From the NCBI RefSeq assembly GCF_000617845.2, contig NZ_DF820425.1:813690-877689 (forward strand): a DNA stretch of 64,000 bases. Direction: 5' to 3'. The DNA comes from Bradyrhizobium sp. DOA9. GTDB taxonomy: Bacteria > Pseudomonadota > Alphaproteobacteria > Rhizobiales > Xanthobacteraceae. The notes below the pieces were generated by a model. It worked only from the letters and a program-made list of their open reading frames with translations. It was not told the origin of the DNA and ran no database searches. This document shows, one piece after another, positions 56,125 through 64,000 of the stretch (positions are counted from its first letter, which is position 1; every line of letters starts with the position of its first letter). The position numbers were made by a program, and so were the translations under genes.

Positions 56125-57684
56125 TTGATTTCTCGTTCGCTTGCTCGCGCGCTCTTGGCTTCGGTTGCGCTGATGACGGCCGGCGTTCTGCTGTCCGGCT
56201 GCGACACCGATCAGGTCTCGCTCGCGACCAACGCCAAGGCCAATCAGCCGGTGCCGCCCAAGCTGATCGCCGCGATGGCCGAGAAAGACATGGATCTGCA
56301 ATCGCCGATCCTGGTCCGCCTGTTCAAGCAGGAAGCCGAGCTCGAGGTCTGGAAGCAGACCCGCAACGGCCAGTTCGCGCTGCTCAAGACCTATCCGATC
56401 TGCCGCTGGTCGGGCGATCTCGGCCCCAAGGTGCGCGAGGGCGACCGCCAGGCGCCGGAGGGATTCTACTCGATCAATCCGAGCCAGATGAATCCGCAAT
56501 CGTCCTATTACCTCTCGTTCAACACCGGCTATCCGAACGCCTTCGACAAGGCGCTGGGCCGCACCGGCTCGCAGCTGATGGTGCACGGCGATTGTTCGTC
56601 GCGCGGCTGCTACGCGATGACGGACGAGCAGATCGCGGAGATCTATTCGCTCGGCCGCGAATCCTTCTTCGGCGGCCAGAAGGCGTTCCAGCTGCAGGCC
56701 TATCCGTTCAAGATGACGCCGGTGAACATGGCCAGGCACCGGAACAATCCGAACATGCCGTTCTGGAAGATGATCAAGGAAGGCTATGATCATTTCGAGG
56801 TGACGCGGCAGGAGCCGAAGGTCGATTTCTGCGAGAAGAAGTACGTTTTCGACGCGGCGAGGCCGGCCGACGCCAAGCGCGACCCGGTGTTCGACGCCTC
56901 GGCCAAGTGCCCGGCCTATGTGATCCCCGAGGAGATCGCCAGCGCCGTCCGCGAGAAGCAGCAGCAGGACGAGGCCGCGGTCGCAAGGCTCGTCGCCAAA
57001 GGCACGCCGGTGGCGCGCATGAACACCGGCATCGACGGCGGCATGAACAAGGTGTTCGCCGCGAAGATTCCGGAAGGCTCGACCGGACTGTCCGAGGGCG
57101 CCGAAGGCACCACGCTGCAGATGCTCGCCATGGCCAAGGCGCCGGGCACGATCCCCGGCCACGTCAACCCGCCCAAGCCGAACCTCGATGCGGTGGCAAG
57201 CGCGCCGGCGCCGCGCGAAGAGCCCGTGGTCGCCGTCAGCGCGCCTGCCGCGAACACCCGCGTCGCTTCGGCGGCGCCCGCGGAGAAGTCTGAAGGCGGC
57301 GGCTTCTTCTCCAATCTCGGCCGCAAGATGGGATTCGGCACCGCCGACACCACCGCGACCGCAACGCCCGCGCCGCAGGCCACCGCGTCCGTGGCCCCGG
57401 CCGCCCAGACCTCCACGACGCCGGCCACGGCCGCCTCGCGACTGAAGGCCGCCGTGACTCGCTTCGTGCCGGGGCAGGACAAGACCAAGGATGCGCCGAA
57501 GCCGGCCGTAGCAGCCGCCAAGCCGGCCGAGCCGCCGAAGCCCGACACCCGCCTCGCCGCGACGCGGCCCGCGCTGAAGCCGTCGGTGAGCGACGGCGCG
57601 GGTGACAATGCCCCGATGATATCAGGCGCCGCGCCGGTGGTGCAGTCGAACTCGTTCGACAGCCGGTTCTCGGCGGTGAAGTAG
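56125..57684 (+). CDS. L,D-transpeptidase family lipoprotein
   Basis: A 519-residue envelope enzyme of the YkuD/murein L,D-transpeptidase type. The lipobox LLSGC gives lipidated Cys26. The catalytic motif HGDCSSRGC places His154 and Cys162. A long Ala/Pro/Thr-rich C-terminal tail (about 340-519) lies beyond the catalytic domain and may reach through the wall. I chose the TTG at 56125 because GGGG lies seven bases upstream and it gives a normal lipoprotein signal; an earlier start would add 25 residues. It forms 3-3 cross-links or attaches proteins to peptidoglycan. Confidence 0.85.
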   Translation: MISRSLARALLASVALMTAGVLLSGCDTDQVSLATNAKANQPVPPKLIAAMAEKDMDLQSPILVRLFKQEAELEVWKQTRNGQFALLKTYPICRWSGDLGPKVREGDRQAPEGFYSINPSQMNPQSSYYLSFNTGYPNAFDKALGRTGSQLMVHGDCSSRGCYAMTDEQIAEIYSLGRESFFGGQKAFQLQAYPFKMTPVNMARHRNNPNMPFWKMIKEGYDHFEVTRQEPKVDFCEKKYVFDAARPADAKRDPVFDASAKCPAYVIPEEIASAVREKQQQDEAAVARLVAKGTPVARMNTGIDGGMNKVFAAKIPEGSTGLSEGAEGTTLQMLAMAKAPGTIPGHVNPPKPNLDAVASAPAPREEPVVAVSAPAANTRVASAAPAEKSEGGGFFSNLGRKMGFGTADTTATATPAPQATASVAPAAQTSTTPATAASRLKAAVTRFVPGQDKTKDAPKPAVAAAKPAEPPKPDTRLAATRPALKPSVSDGAGDNAPMISGAAPVVQSNSFDSRFSAVK

Positions 57685-57731
57685 GTAGGCGGCGAGGAGC
57701 CGCGCCTCCGTCCTTTCCCAGTCTGGCAGGA

Positions 57732-58304
57732 TCAAACTCTCGCCAAGTGCAATGCGGCCTCAACTCCGCCTTCCAGGATTTGCTCCGCCTGGACAATGTC
57801 GGGGACGGCCCGCGCGAACTGGAGGGTGCCCACCATGAGGCCGAAGATGGCGGTCGCGCGGCGGCGGCTCGCTGCAGCGTCGGCATCCGGCAGGAGTGCG
57901 GCCAGCGACGAAACGTAGCTTCGTAGCGCTTTCTCGTAGTCCCGCCGCGTAGACAAAGGCTGGCGGGCGATTTCTGGGAGCAACGCCGCCGAAGGACAGC
58001 CGCCGGCCGGGTCTTTGAGATGTTCGCGGTTCAGATATCTGCGGATCGCACCTTCAAGGTTCGGGCCCCTGCACTGATCGTCATCGAGCCGATTTTGTTG
58101 GTCTGCGAGCGCGCTCTCAAGCGCCTCGCGAACGAGTGCGTCCTTGGACTCGAAGTGCGGAGAGAATGCGCCCTTGGTCAACCCAGCCTCGCCCATGATC
58201 CCGGCAATCCCAGCGGCGGAAATACCGTCTCGGCGTATGCACTTCGACGCGACATCGATGATATGCCGTCGCGTCGCGGCCTTGTGTCCTTTCTCGAAAC
58301 GCAT
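57732..58304 (-). CDS. TetR/AcrR family transcriptional regulator
   Basis: A 190-residue TetR regulator with helix-turn-helix ISAAGIAGIMGEAGLTKGAFSPHFESKDALV (about residues 28-58) and a C-terminal ligand-binding helical domain. The gene follows the amidase in the same direction (59 bases), and a palindrome in the amidase promoter is its likely operator. It probably controls the amidase and itself. The ligand is unknown. Confidence 0.88.
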   Translation of the reverse strand: MRFEKGHKAATRRHIIDVASKCIRRDGISAAGIAGIMGEAGLTKGAFSPHFESKDALVREALESALADQQNRLDDDQCRGPNLEGAIRRYLNREHLKDPAGGCPSAALLPEIARQPLSTRRDYEKALRSYVSSLAALLPDADAAASRRRATAIFGLMVGTLQFARAVPDIVQAEQILEGGVEAALHLARV

Positions 58305-58363
58305 CTTCTCTCCACTCCATCGATATGCCAGTCGGCCCTTCGTCGCGCGAGGCGGCCACGACG

Positions 58364-59818
58364 CTAGATCGCACTGAAATTCGCACCCAAGATGCCTTCG
58401 ATTGCGCGGGTAAGATTTAGGAGCCGCCGGTCGCTTCCCAATGGGGCGTCCAGCTCGAGCCCAATTGGCAGCCCCGCGCGAGACAGGCCAACAGGAACGC
58501 TGATACCCGGCAGTCCCACGCTGCTTGCCGACACGGTATGGTTCGCCAAAGCGAGGTAGCTGACGTTCTGCCCCGCAATTTGGACGGTCGCCTGCTCCTC
58601 AATCGAAGGCGCCGTGCAGGGCGTGGTCGGTTGCAGAATGGCCAGGGCCCCATGAGAGACGAACGCCGTGTCGAGCCGGCGCTGAATTTCGGGCCGGCTC
58701 ACGTTGAGCGCCTTCTGATAATCTTCTACCGAGGTAGCACCTGGGCCGCTCGGTAGGACGATTTGTGCCCACGCCTGCCGAAGTTCGGGCTTGAGGCCGG
58801 CGTAGATGGCCTCGAACGTGGCCGGAATCTCATGGCGGCGAAGAAATTCCGAGATGGTGCTCATCGTCTCATGAGCGAAGATGCCCCATGTGGCGGTTTG
58901 GACGAGAGAATTGAAGTCGTCGCCAAGGTCAACTTCAACGACCTCGGCGCCCGCGTCCTGCAGTCGCCGAACCACCGCGCGGAATCGGGTCTCGACCTCC
59001 GGGTCAACAAGATCCAAGAATTGTCGCGGCGCGAAGGCCAGCCGGATTCCCCTCAGGCCGTCGCCGCCGCCCAAGGGTCCGACATCTTGTTCACCGGTCA
59101 CGACCTGATCCACCAGAATGCAGTCCTCAACGCTTCGGGCGAATACGCCAGTCGTGTCGAGTGTATGGGAGATGGGAGCAACGCCGTTGCGCGGCCAACG
59201 CCCGGTAGTTGGCTTGAAGCCCACGACTCCACAGAACGATGCAGGCACCCGGATGGACCCAACGGTGTCACCGCCCAGGGATGCGGGAACGAGCCCAGCA
59301 GCCACGGATGCGGCGGAGCCGCTTGAGGAGCCGCCTGACATGCGGTCCCGTGAGTGCGGGTTCTTCACCTGACCGTAACGCGCGTTGTGACCGGTCAAGC
59401 CGTAAGACATCTCAACGAGGTTGTTCTTGCCGAAGATCAACGCGCCCGCCCCCTTGATGGCCCGTACAGCGTGAGCATCTTCGCCCGGAACAAAATCAGC
59501 CAGACCTTCGATCCCCAGGCTGGTAGGTAGCCCTTTCGTCAAATAGCTGTCCTTCACCCCAAACGGCACGCCAAGAAGCGGGGCTGTCGATGCGGTCGCA
59601 CGCGCCTTGTCTGCGGCTCTCGCGGCCTCCAGCACCTCCGCCTCGTCGATGGTGATGAAGGCGTTTAGTTCGGCAAGCGCTCGGGTGCGCTGCAAAAGCG
59701 CCGCGGTGTAGGCTTCCGAGGTAATGTCGCCGTTGCGAACCGCTGCTGCAGCGGCTGCGAGCCCAAGCGAGCTGACATCTTCGTCTTGCCGCGATGAGGC
59801 GGTGGTCGTGTCGTCCAT
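58364..59818 (-). CDS. Amidase (amidase signature family)
   Basis: A 484-residue amidohydrolase with the Ser-cisSer-Lys machinery: Lys in FGVKDSYLTKG, and the Ser pair in MSGGSSSGSAASVAAGLVPASLGGDTVGSIRVPASFCG. It hydrolyses carboxylic amides; the substrate is unknown. I chose the ATG at 59818 (MDDTTTASS); the upstream ATG would add 15 residues from the leader. It is transcribed from a promoter with an embedded palindrome and is followed by a TetR gene. An amide/branched-chain-type ABC transporter lies 1 kb upstream in the same direction. Confidence 0.9.
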   Translation of the reverse strand: MDDTTTASSRQDEDVSSLGLAAAAAAVRNGDITSEAYTAALLQRTRALAELNAFITIDEAEVLEAARAADKARATASTAPLLGVPFGVKDSYLTKGLPTSLGIEGLADFVPGEDAHAVRAIKGAGALIFGKNNLVEMSYGLTGHNARYGQVKNPHSRDRMSGGSSSGSAASVAAGLVPASLGGDTVGSIRVPASFCGVVGFKPTTGRWPRNGVAPISHTLDTTGVFARSVEDCILVDQVVTGEQDVGPLGGGDGLRGIRLAFAPRQFLDLVDPEVETRFRAVVRRLQDAGAEVVEVDLGDDFNSLVQTATWGIFAHETMSTISEFLRRHEIPATFEAIYAGLKPELRQAWAQIVLPSGPGATSVEDYQKALNVSRPEIQRRLDTAFVSHGALAILQPTTPCTAPSIEEQATVQIAGQNVSYLALANHTVSASSVGLPGISVPVGLSRAGLPIGLELDAPLGSDRRLLNLTRAIEGILGANFSAI

Positions 59819-59892
59819 GAAATCCTCGCCAGGAGCTGTTTGGCGGCATCCGCCGCCGCCCAACAGCGGTCCAGCTCAATGCCATTACGGAC

Positions 59893-59920
59893 ATAATATT
59901 AAATTACGACCGTAATTCAA
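59893..59920 (-). promoter_or_regulatory. Amidase promoter with palindromic operator
   Basis: On the minus strand, TTGAAT (59920-59915) and TATTAT (59898-59893) are separated by 16 bases, an acceptable sigma-70 promoter. The spacer contains an inverted repeat, AATTACG-AC-CGTAATT (59902-59917, 7-bp arms). An operator between the -35 and -10 elements fits repression by the TetR protein encoded downstream. The leader to the ATG would be about 65-70 bases. Confidence 0.62.
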
Positions 59921-60785
59921 TGAATGGATGACGTCGCTGCGAACACATGAGCGTGAGGTGCCGACGAACCGATCGATTGCGGGAAAGGGCCGATTTCAAT
60001 CGCGACCTCTGCATGAGGCGTAAGCTGAAAGGTTCAGCGTTCGGCAATACACCCAGCCGCTTGGGATGAGATCGCCTCGGATAATTGACATTTCTCTTTA
60101 CCCGAACCCCCGAAACACCCTATCCTCCACGCCATCTCATCCCTCCGGAAGGGGCGGGTCGCGATCGTCACGGTTCGTGGGGTGGGTTGCGGTGGACGCG
60201 GGCGGCGTTGGCGCCAGATGCGGTCGCAGGGCGGGTAGTCCCCGTGAGCGATCAGCGGGCGCGGTACGACGGCGCTGCCGTGCCCTTGCGAAGCCGAAAG
60301 GCCAAGCAGGGCCAGCGTACGGCAAAATCGTGTGGTCCTGGCGCCCGTAGGCTGGCGTCAAGTCTTTCGCGGTGGTGCGGGTGCCCAACCGGGTGGCCGA
60401 CATCAGCGATCTGGCGAGGCGACGGGGGCAAAAGTGCAACGCTCCCCGAGGAGAGCGCGACATAAGCCGTCAAACCACTGCGCAGGGAAGGCCGGTTATC
60501 GTGCTGCACCTGTGTCTCCCCTGTGAGCGTCTACTCTACGCATCATGCACAGGGGCTCGCGGGTGCCAGCCGGTACCCGGCCTTCCCTGCGCCCTTCCGA
60601 CTCGAAGGGCGTCAGAAGCGAAGCAAAACCCGGGCGCGATACGCCGCGGGATCGCGATGTCACGTTCGGCTGTTTGACAATTGAATTGAGGATCCGACGC
60701 CGCCGCAGTCTCCGCTGTCAATTCCCATTTTCGCGGAGCACGACAGTTGAGGTCGGCGTGCGAGGGTCGCGCGTCACGCGCATCC
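59921..60785. other. Long non-coding region with putative dispersed repeat
   Basis: About 865 bases without a convincing gene. From about 60066 to 60720 the sequence has the look of a long dispersed Bradyrhizobium element: six-frame readings give Arg/Ser-rich, low-complexity translations with no recognisable protein, and I recall similar spurious translations from that genus. It ends with a long hairpin (60480-60592). The stretch 59921-60065 shows nothing clear. Confidence 0.5.
60480..60592. repeat. 113-base hairpin with perfect 16-bp stem
   Basis: GCGCAGGGAAGGCCGG (60480-60495) is exactly inverted as CCGGCCTTCCCTGCGC (60577-60592). Inside, CCCCTGTG (60518-60525) is inverted as CACAGGGG (60548-60555), giving a nested, branched hairpin. 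No T-run follows. It could be a structured RNA, a cruciform recombination site or part of a dispersed repeat. Confidence 0.7.
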
Positions 60786-61481
60786 CTACGGCGCCAGATA
60801 GCGCATCAGCTCCGGATTGCCCCGCACCTCGCCGGCCTCGCCCTGCAGCGCGACGCGGCCGCGGTCGAGCACATAGGCGTAATCGGCGACGCGGAGCGCG
60901 AGGTCGAGGTGCTGCTCGACGATGATGACGGCGATGGTTTTGGCGAGCTCGATCAGGCGCTCGGTGATCTCCTCGATGACGCCGATCCAGACGCCTTCGG
61001 TCGGCTCGTCCAGCAGCAGCAGTTTTGGATCGCCCAGCATGGCGCGGCCGATCGCGAGCATCTTGCGTTCGCCGCCGGAGAGCGTGCCGGCGGGCTGGTC
61101 GAGGCGCTGGCCGAGTTTTGGGAAGATGGCGAGCACGCGGTCGATTGCGGAGGCGTCCTTGCTCGCGAGCGAGCCGACGGCGAGATTGTCGCGCACCGAC
61201 AGGCGCGCGAACACCGAATGCTCCTGCGGCACGTAGCCGATGCCGGCGCGGACGCGCTCCTGGGTGGCGCGGCGGCTGATGTCGCGGCCGTCGAAGGCGA
61301 CCTCGCCCTTCCACGCCGGCAGCTCGCCGACGATGGTCTTCATGAGCGTGGTCTTGCCGGCGCCGTTGCGGCCGAGCACGGCGACGCCGCCGCGCCAGGG
61401 AATGCCGAGGCTGACGTCGAACAGGACCTGGCTTCGGCCATAGCCCGCGTCGAGATGCTTGATGTCCAAAAATTCAGGCAC
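60786..61481 (-). CDS. ABC transporter ATP-binding protein (LivF type)
   Basis: A 231-residue ATPase of the branched-chain amino acid/urea (HAAT) type. The P-loop GRNGAGKT is at 37-44; signature LSGGERKMLAIGRAM and Walker B LLLLDEPTEGV are intact. I chose the GTG at 61481 (MPEFLDIKHLDAGYG), which overlaps the end of the LivG-type gene by eight bases. It works with LivG in the same complex. The stretch between it and the 3' neighbour is non-coding. Confidence 0.9.
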   Translation of the reverse strand: MPEFLDIKHLDAGYGRSQVLFDVSLGIPWRGGVAVLGRNGAGKTTLMKTIVGELPAWKGEVAFDGRDISRRATQERVRAGIGYVPQEHSVFARLSVRDNLAVGSLASKDASAIDRVLAIFPKLGQRLDQPAGTLSGGERKMLAIGRAMLGDPKLLLLDEPTEGVWIGVIEEITERLIELAKTIAVIIVEQHLDLALRVADYAYVLDRGRVALQGEAGEVRGNPELMRYLAP

Positions 61482-62205
61482 GGCGCAGATAGATCTCCTG
61501 GACGGATTGGTTGGCCTGGATCTCGGACACCGTGCCAGACGCCAGCACCTTGCCCTGGTCGAGCACGGTGAGGCGATCACAGATGTCGCGGATGAAATCG
61601 AGGTCGTGCTCGACGATGACCAGCGAGCAATGCTGCTTGATCGGCTGCAGCAGCTCGCCGGTGACGCGGCGCTCCTCCAGGCTCATGCCGCCGGTGGGTT
61701 CGTCCAGCAGCAGCAGCTTCGGCTTGCCGGCGAGTGCCATCGCGATCTCCAGCCATTGCTGCTGGCCGTGCGACAGCGCGGCGGCAGCATCAAAAGCGCG
61801 GTCGGCGAGGCGGAATTGCGTCAGCATGGTCATGACCTGGTCGTGCAACGCACCGCGCGTGCGCGAGAACACGAGGTCGAACAGCGAGGACTGCGCCTGC
61901 AGCGCGAGCAGGATGTTGTCGTAGAGCGTCAGCGACGGCAGCACGGACGTGATCTGGAATTTCAGGCTCATGCCGGCCCGCGCCCGCTCGGTCGGCGTGA
62001 ATGCGGTGATGTCGGTGTTGACGAAGGAGACTTTTCCTTGCGTCGGCACTTCGGCGCCGGCGATGCACTTCATCAGCGTGCTTTTTCCCGAACCGTTGGG
62101 GCCGATCAGGCCGTGAAACTCGTTCTCGCCGACGGAGAGCGCCGCGCCGTCGAGCGCGGTGAGCTTGCCAAAGACCTTCTTGATACCGGCGGCCTCAAGG
62201 AGCAT
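61474..62205 (-). CDS. ABC transporter ATP-binding protein (LivG type)
   Basis: A 243-residue ATPase of the LivG/UrtD class. Walker A GPNGSGKS is at 35-42; the signature is LSHGQQQWLEIAMAL (the family's LSHG form) and Walker B LLLLDEPTGGM. ATG 62205 has AAGGAG upstream and overlaps the end of the permease gene by 11 bases. The substrate of the complex is not read from this subunit. Confidence 0.92.
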   Translation of the reverse strand: MLLEAAGIKKVFGKLTALDGAALSVGENEFHGLIGPNGSGKSTLMKCIAGAEVPTQGKVSFVNTDITAFTPTERARAGMSLKFQITSVLPSLTLYDNILLALQAQSSLFDLVFSRTRGALHDQVMTMLTQFRLADRAFDAAAALSHGQQQWLEIAMALAGKPKLLLLDEPTGGMSLEERRVTGELLQPIKQHCSLVIVEHDLDFIRDICDRLTVLDQGKVLASGTVSEIQANQSVQEIYLRRA

Positions 62206-63310
62206 TGCGCGTCTCCTTGACGTTCTCTTTGATCTTGGCGCCAAAGCTGCCGACCCGTTCGCGCTCGCCGAGCACAAAGCTGATCAGTCCAAGCGGACGG
62301 AACAGGATCACGAGGAGCAGCAGAAGGCCCAAAATGATCGGCCAAATGTCGCGGTAATTGTCCGAGAGCCAGAAGCTGACGCCCTCGACGATCACCGCGC
62401 CGATGACGGCGCCGATCAACGTGCCGGAGCCGCCGAACAGGACGTAGAGCACGACCTGGGTCGAAACCACGACGCCGACCATGTTGGGCCAGACGAAACC
62501 TTCGTGGAAGGCATAGAGGCTGCCGGCGAGACCGGCGACGGCACCGCCGATGGTGAAGATGATCGCCTTCAGGTGCTGCGCCTTGTAGCCGAAGAAGGCG
62601 ATGCGCTGCTCGTTCTCGCGCAGGCCTGCGAGCGCAAGGCCGAATTGCGAGCGCACCAGGAAGCGGCAGAGCAGGTAGACCACGACGAGGATGCCGAGCA
62701 CGAGGTAATAGAACGCCGGCCCTTCCGTGAAGTCGTAGGACCCAAGCGACATCGGCGCGATCGAGGGGATGCCGTTCTGGCCGCCGAGATAATACCAGCC
62801 ACGCGCGAGCCGATCGGCGGCGTAGGAGCCGGTCAACGTGCCGAGCGAGACGAAGATCACGCTGGAGGGATGCCGTCCCAGCAGCAGGAAGCCGCCGAGC
62901 AGCAGCGCGAAGGTGAGGCCGATCAGCGTTCCCGCCGGCAGCACCAGGAAGATGTTGGTGACGTTGAGGTCGCGCGCGAGCAGCGCGACGCCGTAGCCGG
63001 CGGAGCCGAAGAACAGGGCCTGGCCGAAGCTCATGATGCCGGCATAGCCCCAGACCAGGTCGAACGACAGCGCGAACAGCGCCAGGATGATCACGCGCGT
63101 CGCGAACACCGTGAGATAGTCCTGCAGCACCAGCGGCGCGAGCAGCGCCGCGAGAAGCACGAGGCCCTCGACGATGGGCAGGATTTTTGGTCCTGCCTTG
63201 GCGCGGTCATTGGCCCGTTCCGCCGCTGCACCCTCAGCCATCGCACCGTCCGCTTCGTCGTCCGCGTCGGCGACGATGGCCTCTCTTACCACACTCATCG
63301 GCTTCAGCAT
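62195..63310 (-). CDS. ABC transporter permease (LivM/UrtC type)
   Basis: A 371-residue permease with a polar N-terminal extension (about 40 residues) and about nine membrane segments; the family motif SFGQALFFGSAGYG is near residue 95, and YAFHEGFVWPN lies in a late loop. It needs a LivH-type partner, which is not in the window and may lie beyond the right edge. A second in-frame ATG at 63298 is a possible start. Confidence 0.88.
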   Translation of the reverse strand: MLKPMSVVREAIVADADDEADGAMAEGAAAERANDRAKAGPKILPIVEGLVLLAALLAPLVLQDYLTVFATRVIILALFALSFDLVWGYAGIMSFGQALFFGSAGYGVALLARDLNVTNIFLVLPAGTLIGLTFALLLGGFLLLGRHPSSVIFVSLGTLTGSYAADRLARGWYYLGGQNGIPSIAPMSLGSYDFTEGPAFYYLVLGILVVVYLLCRFLVRSQFGLALAGLRENEQRIAFFGYKAQHLKAIIFTIGGAVAGLAGSLYAFHEGFVWPNMVGVVVSTQVVLYVLFGGSGTLIGAVIGAVIVEGVSFWLSDNYRDIWPIILGLLLLLVILFRPLGLISFVLGERERVGSFGAKIKENVKETRNAP

Positions 63311-63358
63311 TCCGAGTTAAACATCGTGAGAGTCAGCCGCGTTAGTCACGGCGAGGTT

Positions 63359-63491
63359 CACCTCTCCCCAGCGGGGAGAGGTCGGATTGCGCAGCAATCC
63401 GGGTGAGGGGCCGCAGCGCACGGTGAGACCCGATCCCCTCACCCGGATCGCATCTTGCGATGCGATCCGACCTCTCCCTGCGGGAGAGGTG
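63359..63491. repeat. Palindromic intergenic repeat, family 2, copy E, inside an operon
   Basis: CACCTCTCCCCAGCGGGGAGAGGT at the left, ACCTCTCCCTGCGGGAGAGGTG at the right, with CGGATTGCGCAGCAATCCGGGTGAGGGG and CCCCTCACCCGGATCGCATC inside. It lies between the substrate-binding protein (upstream) and the permease gene of the same direction, where it could end or stabilise part of the message so that the binding protein is made in excess. Confidence 0.9.
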
Positions 63492-63495
63492 AAGA

Positions 63496-64000
63496 TCAGC
63501 ATTCCTTGGGATCGACGAGGCCGTTGCTGCGCCCGACGATCTCGTAATTGCCGCTCTTGGCGACCGCGGTGTACATCTTCATCTTGCAGTGCCGCTTGCC
63601 GGGCACCATCTCGGCCGGTCCGCCGGGACCTTCGGCGATCTTGGCATGGTCGAGCGCGGCTGCGACCGAGTCGCGGTCGATCTTGCCGGCTTCCTTGACC
63701 GCGGCTTCCCACAGCTTCAGGCCGCGATAGGTGCCGGTGGCCGCGCTGCCGGCGGCGAACAGGAAGTTGCCCGGGAAATCCTTCTCATAGGCCGCCTGGA
63801 TCTTGGCGTCGAACGGGTTCTCCTTGGTCAGCACCTTGAAATAGTCGAGGCAGCTGGCAAGGCCCTCGATCTCGGCTGCCTGGTTGATGTTGAGCGTGTT
63901 CTCGTCGTAGTAGACGCAGGCGAGACGCCCACCGTTCTTGAGGAAGCCCGCTTCATAGAGCTGCTTGAAGAACGGGCCGACGCCGGGCGGAATGACGGTA
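63496..64000 (-). CDS. ABC transporter substrate-binding protein, 3' part (amide/urea-like)
   Basis: Partial; the 5' end lies beyond the right edge. About 167 C-terminal residues are visible. The segment PPGVGPFFKQLYEAGF and GRLACVYYDENTLNINQ belong to the Peripla_BP_5-type proteins (amide/urea/aliphatic-amide-type). Cys residues near both ends (ASCLDYF and DPKEC) may pair. It is the first gene of the transporter operon with the permease and two ATPases downstream. The distance to the amidase is about 3.7 kb. Confidence 0.85.
   Translation of the reverse strand, partial: TVIPPGVGPFFKQLYEAGFLKNGGRLACVYYDENTLNINQAAEIEGLASCLDYFKVLTKENPFDAKIQAAYEKDFPGNFLFAAGSAATGTYRGLKLWEAAVKEAGKIDRDSVAAALDHAKIAEGPGGPAEMVPGKRHCKMKMYTAVAKSGNYEIVGRSNGLVDPKEC

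Noticed and set aside
60066..60925. Several small open frames of 60-130 codons
   Set aside because: They overlap one another on both strands, have no motifs and lie in what appears to be a non-coding repeat element.

Overview
The window reads as chromosomal DNA of a Bradyrhizobium-like alphaproteobacterium (Nitrobacteraceae). The grounds are high GC, rhizobial gene neighbourhoods (aroK-aroB-hemolysin, xerD-accA, cobS-cobT, J-domain protein next to bolA), many Tat signal peptides, and several families of dispersed palindromic intergenic repeats of the kind common in that genus. This is inferred from gene content; no rRNA or other marker is present. I found no tRNA, rRNA or CRISPR array.

Layout. 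1-206: end of a GlsB/YeaQ-type membrane protein. 0.3-7.6 kb: an acyl-CoA catabolic block (SDR, two adjacent acyl-CoA dehydrogenases, two crotonases, a VOC protein) ending in an orphan ABC substrate-binding protein. 7.9-10.3 kb: a secreted nuclease-fold protein and an M48 lipoprotein protease. A complete IS630-type element (10253-11295) sits exactly at the protease stop codon. 11.3-17.0 kb: two MFS carriers, an S9 oligopeptidase and a DUF938 methyltransferase. 17.2-22.6 kb: a sulfur-oxidation cluster soxX-Y-Z-A-K-B followed by a persulfide dioxygenase-rhodanese fusion. It would bind thiosulfate sulfur on the SoxYZ carrier, oxidise it through SoxXA and SoxB, and possibly pass sulfane sulfur to the dioxygenase. 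soxCD is not in the window.

23-25.9 kb: two more MFS carriers. 26.1-30.8 kb: a MacB/LolCDE-like ABC exporter translationally coupled to a Tat-exported lipocalin/CrtC-fold protein, then a MAPEG protein. 30.9-36.6 kb: a second orphan substrate-binding protein and an RND efflux pump (adaptor plus HAE1 permease, no outer-membrane channel). 36.9-43.2 kb: a small membrane protein, an old yellow enzyme, and a coupled run cobS-GNAT-cobT-phytase-like protein for aerobic cobalt insertion. 43.5-48.7 kb: DedA, an NTF2-like protein, an F420-reductase-like protein divergent from a LysR regulator, and two divergent citrate synthases, one fused to a MerR-like DNA-binding domain with an operator-like palindrome between them. 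48.9-57.7 kb: housekeeping genes (J-domain protein, bolA, CNNM/CorC protein, aroB, aroK, a 48-aa membrane protein, xerD, accA, L,D-transpeptidase). 57.7-64 kb: TetR regulator and amidase under a promoter with an embedded palindrome, an approximately 0.65-kb unexplained structured non-coding element, and an amide/branched-chain-type ABC transporter running off the right edge.

The most interesting unexplained items are the divergent citrate synthase pair, the long hairpin element near 60.5 kb, the ABC-lipocalin exporter, the compact sox cluster, and the palindromic repeats, one of which lies inside the ABC transporter operon. I did not find a clearly novel multi-gene defence or mobile system; most of the window is ordinary core and accessory metabolism.
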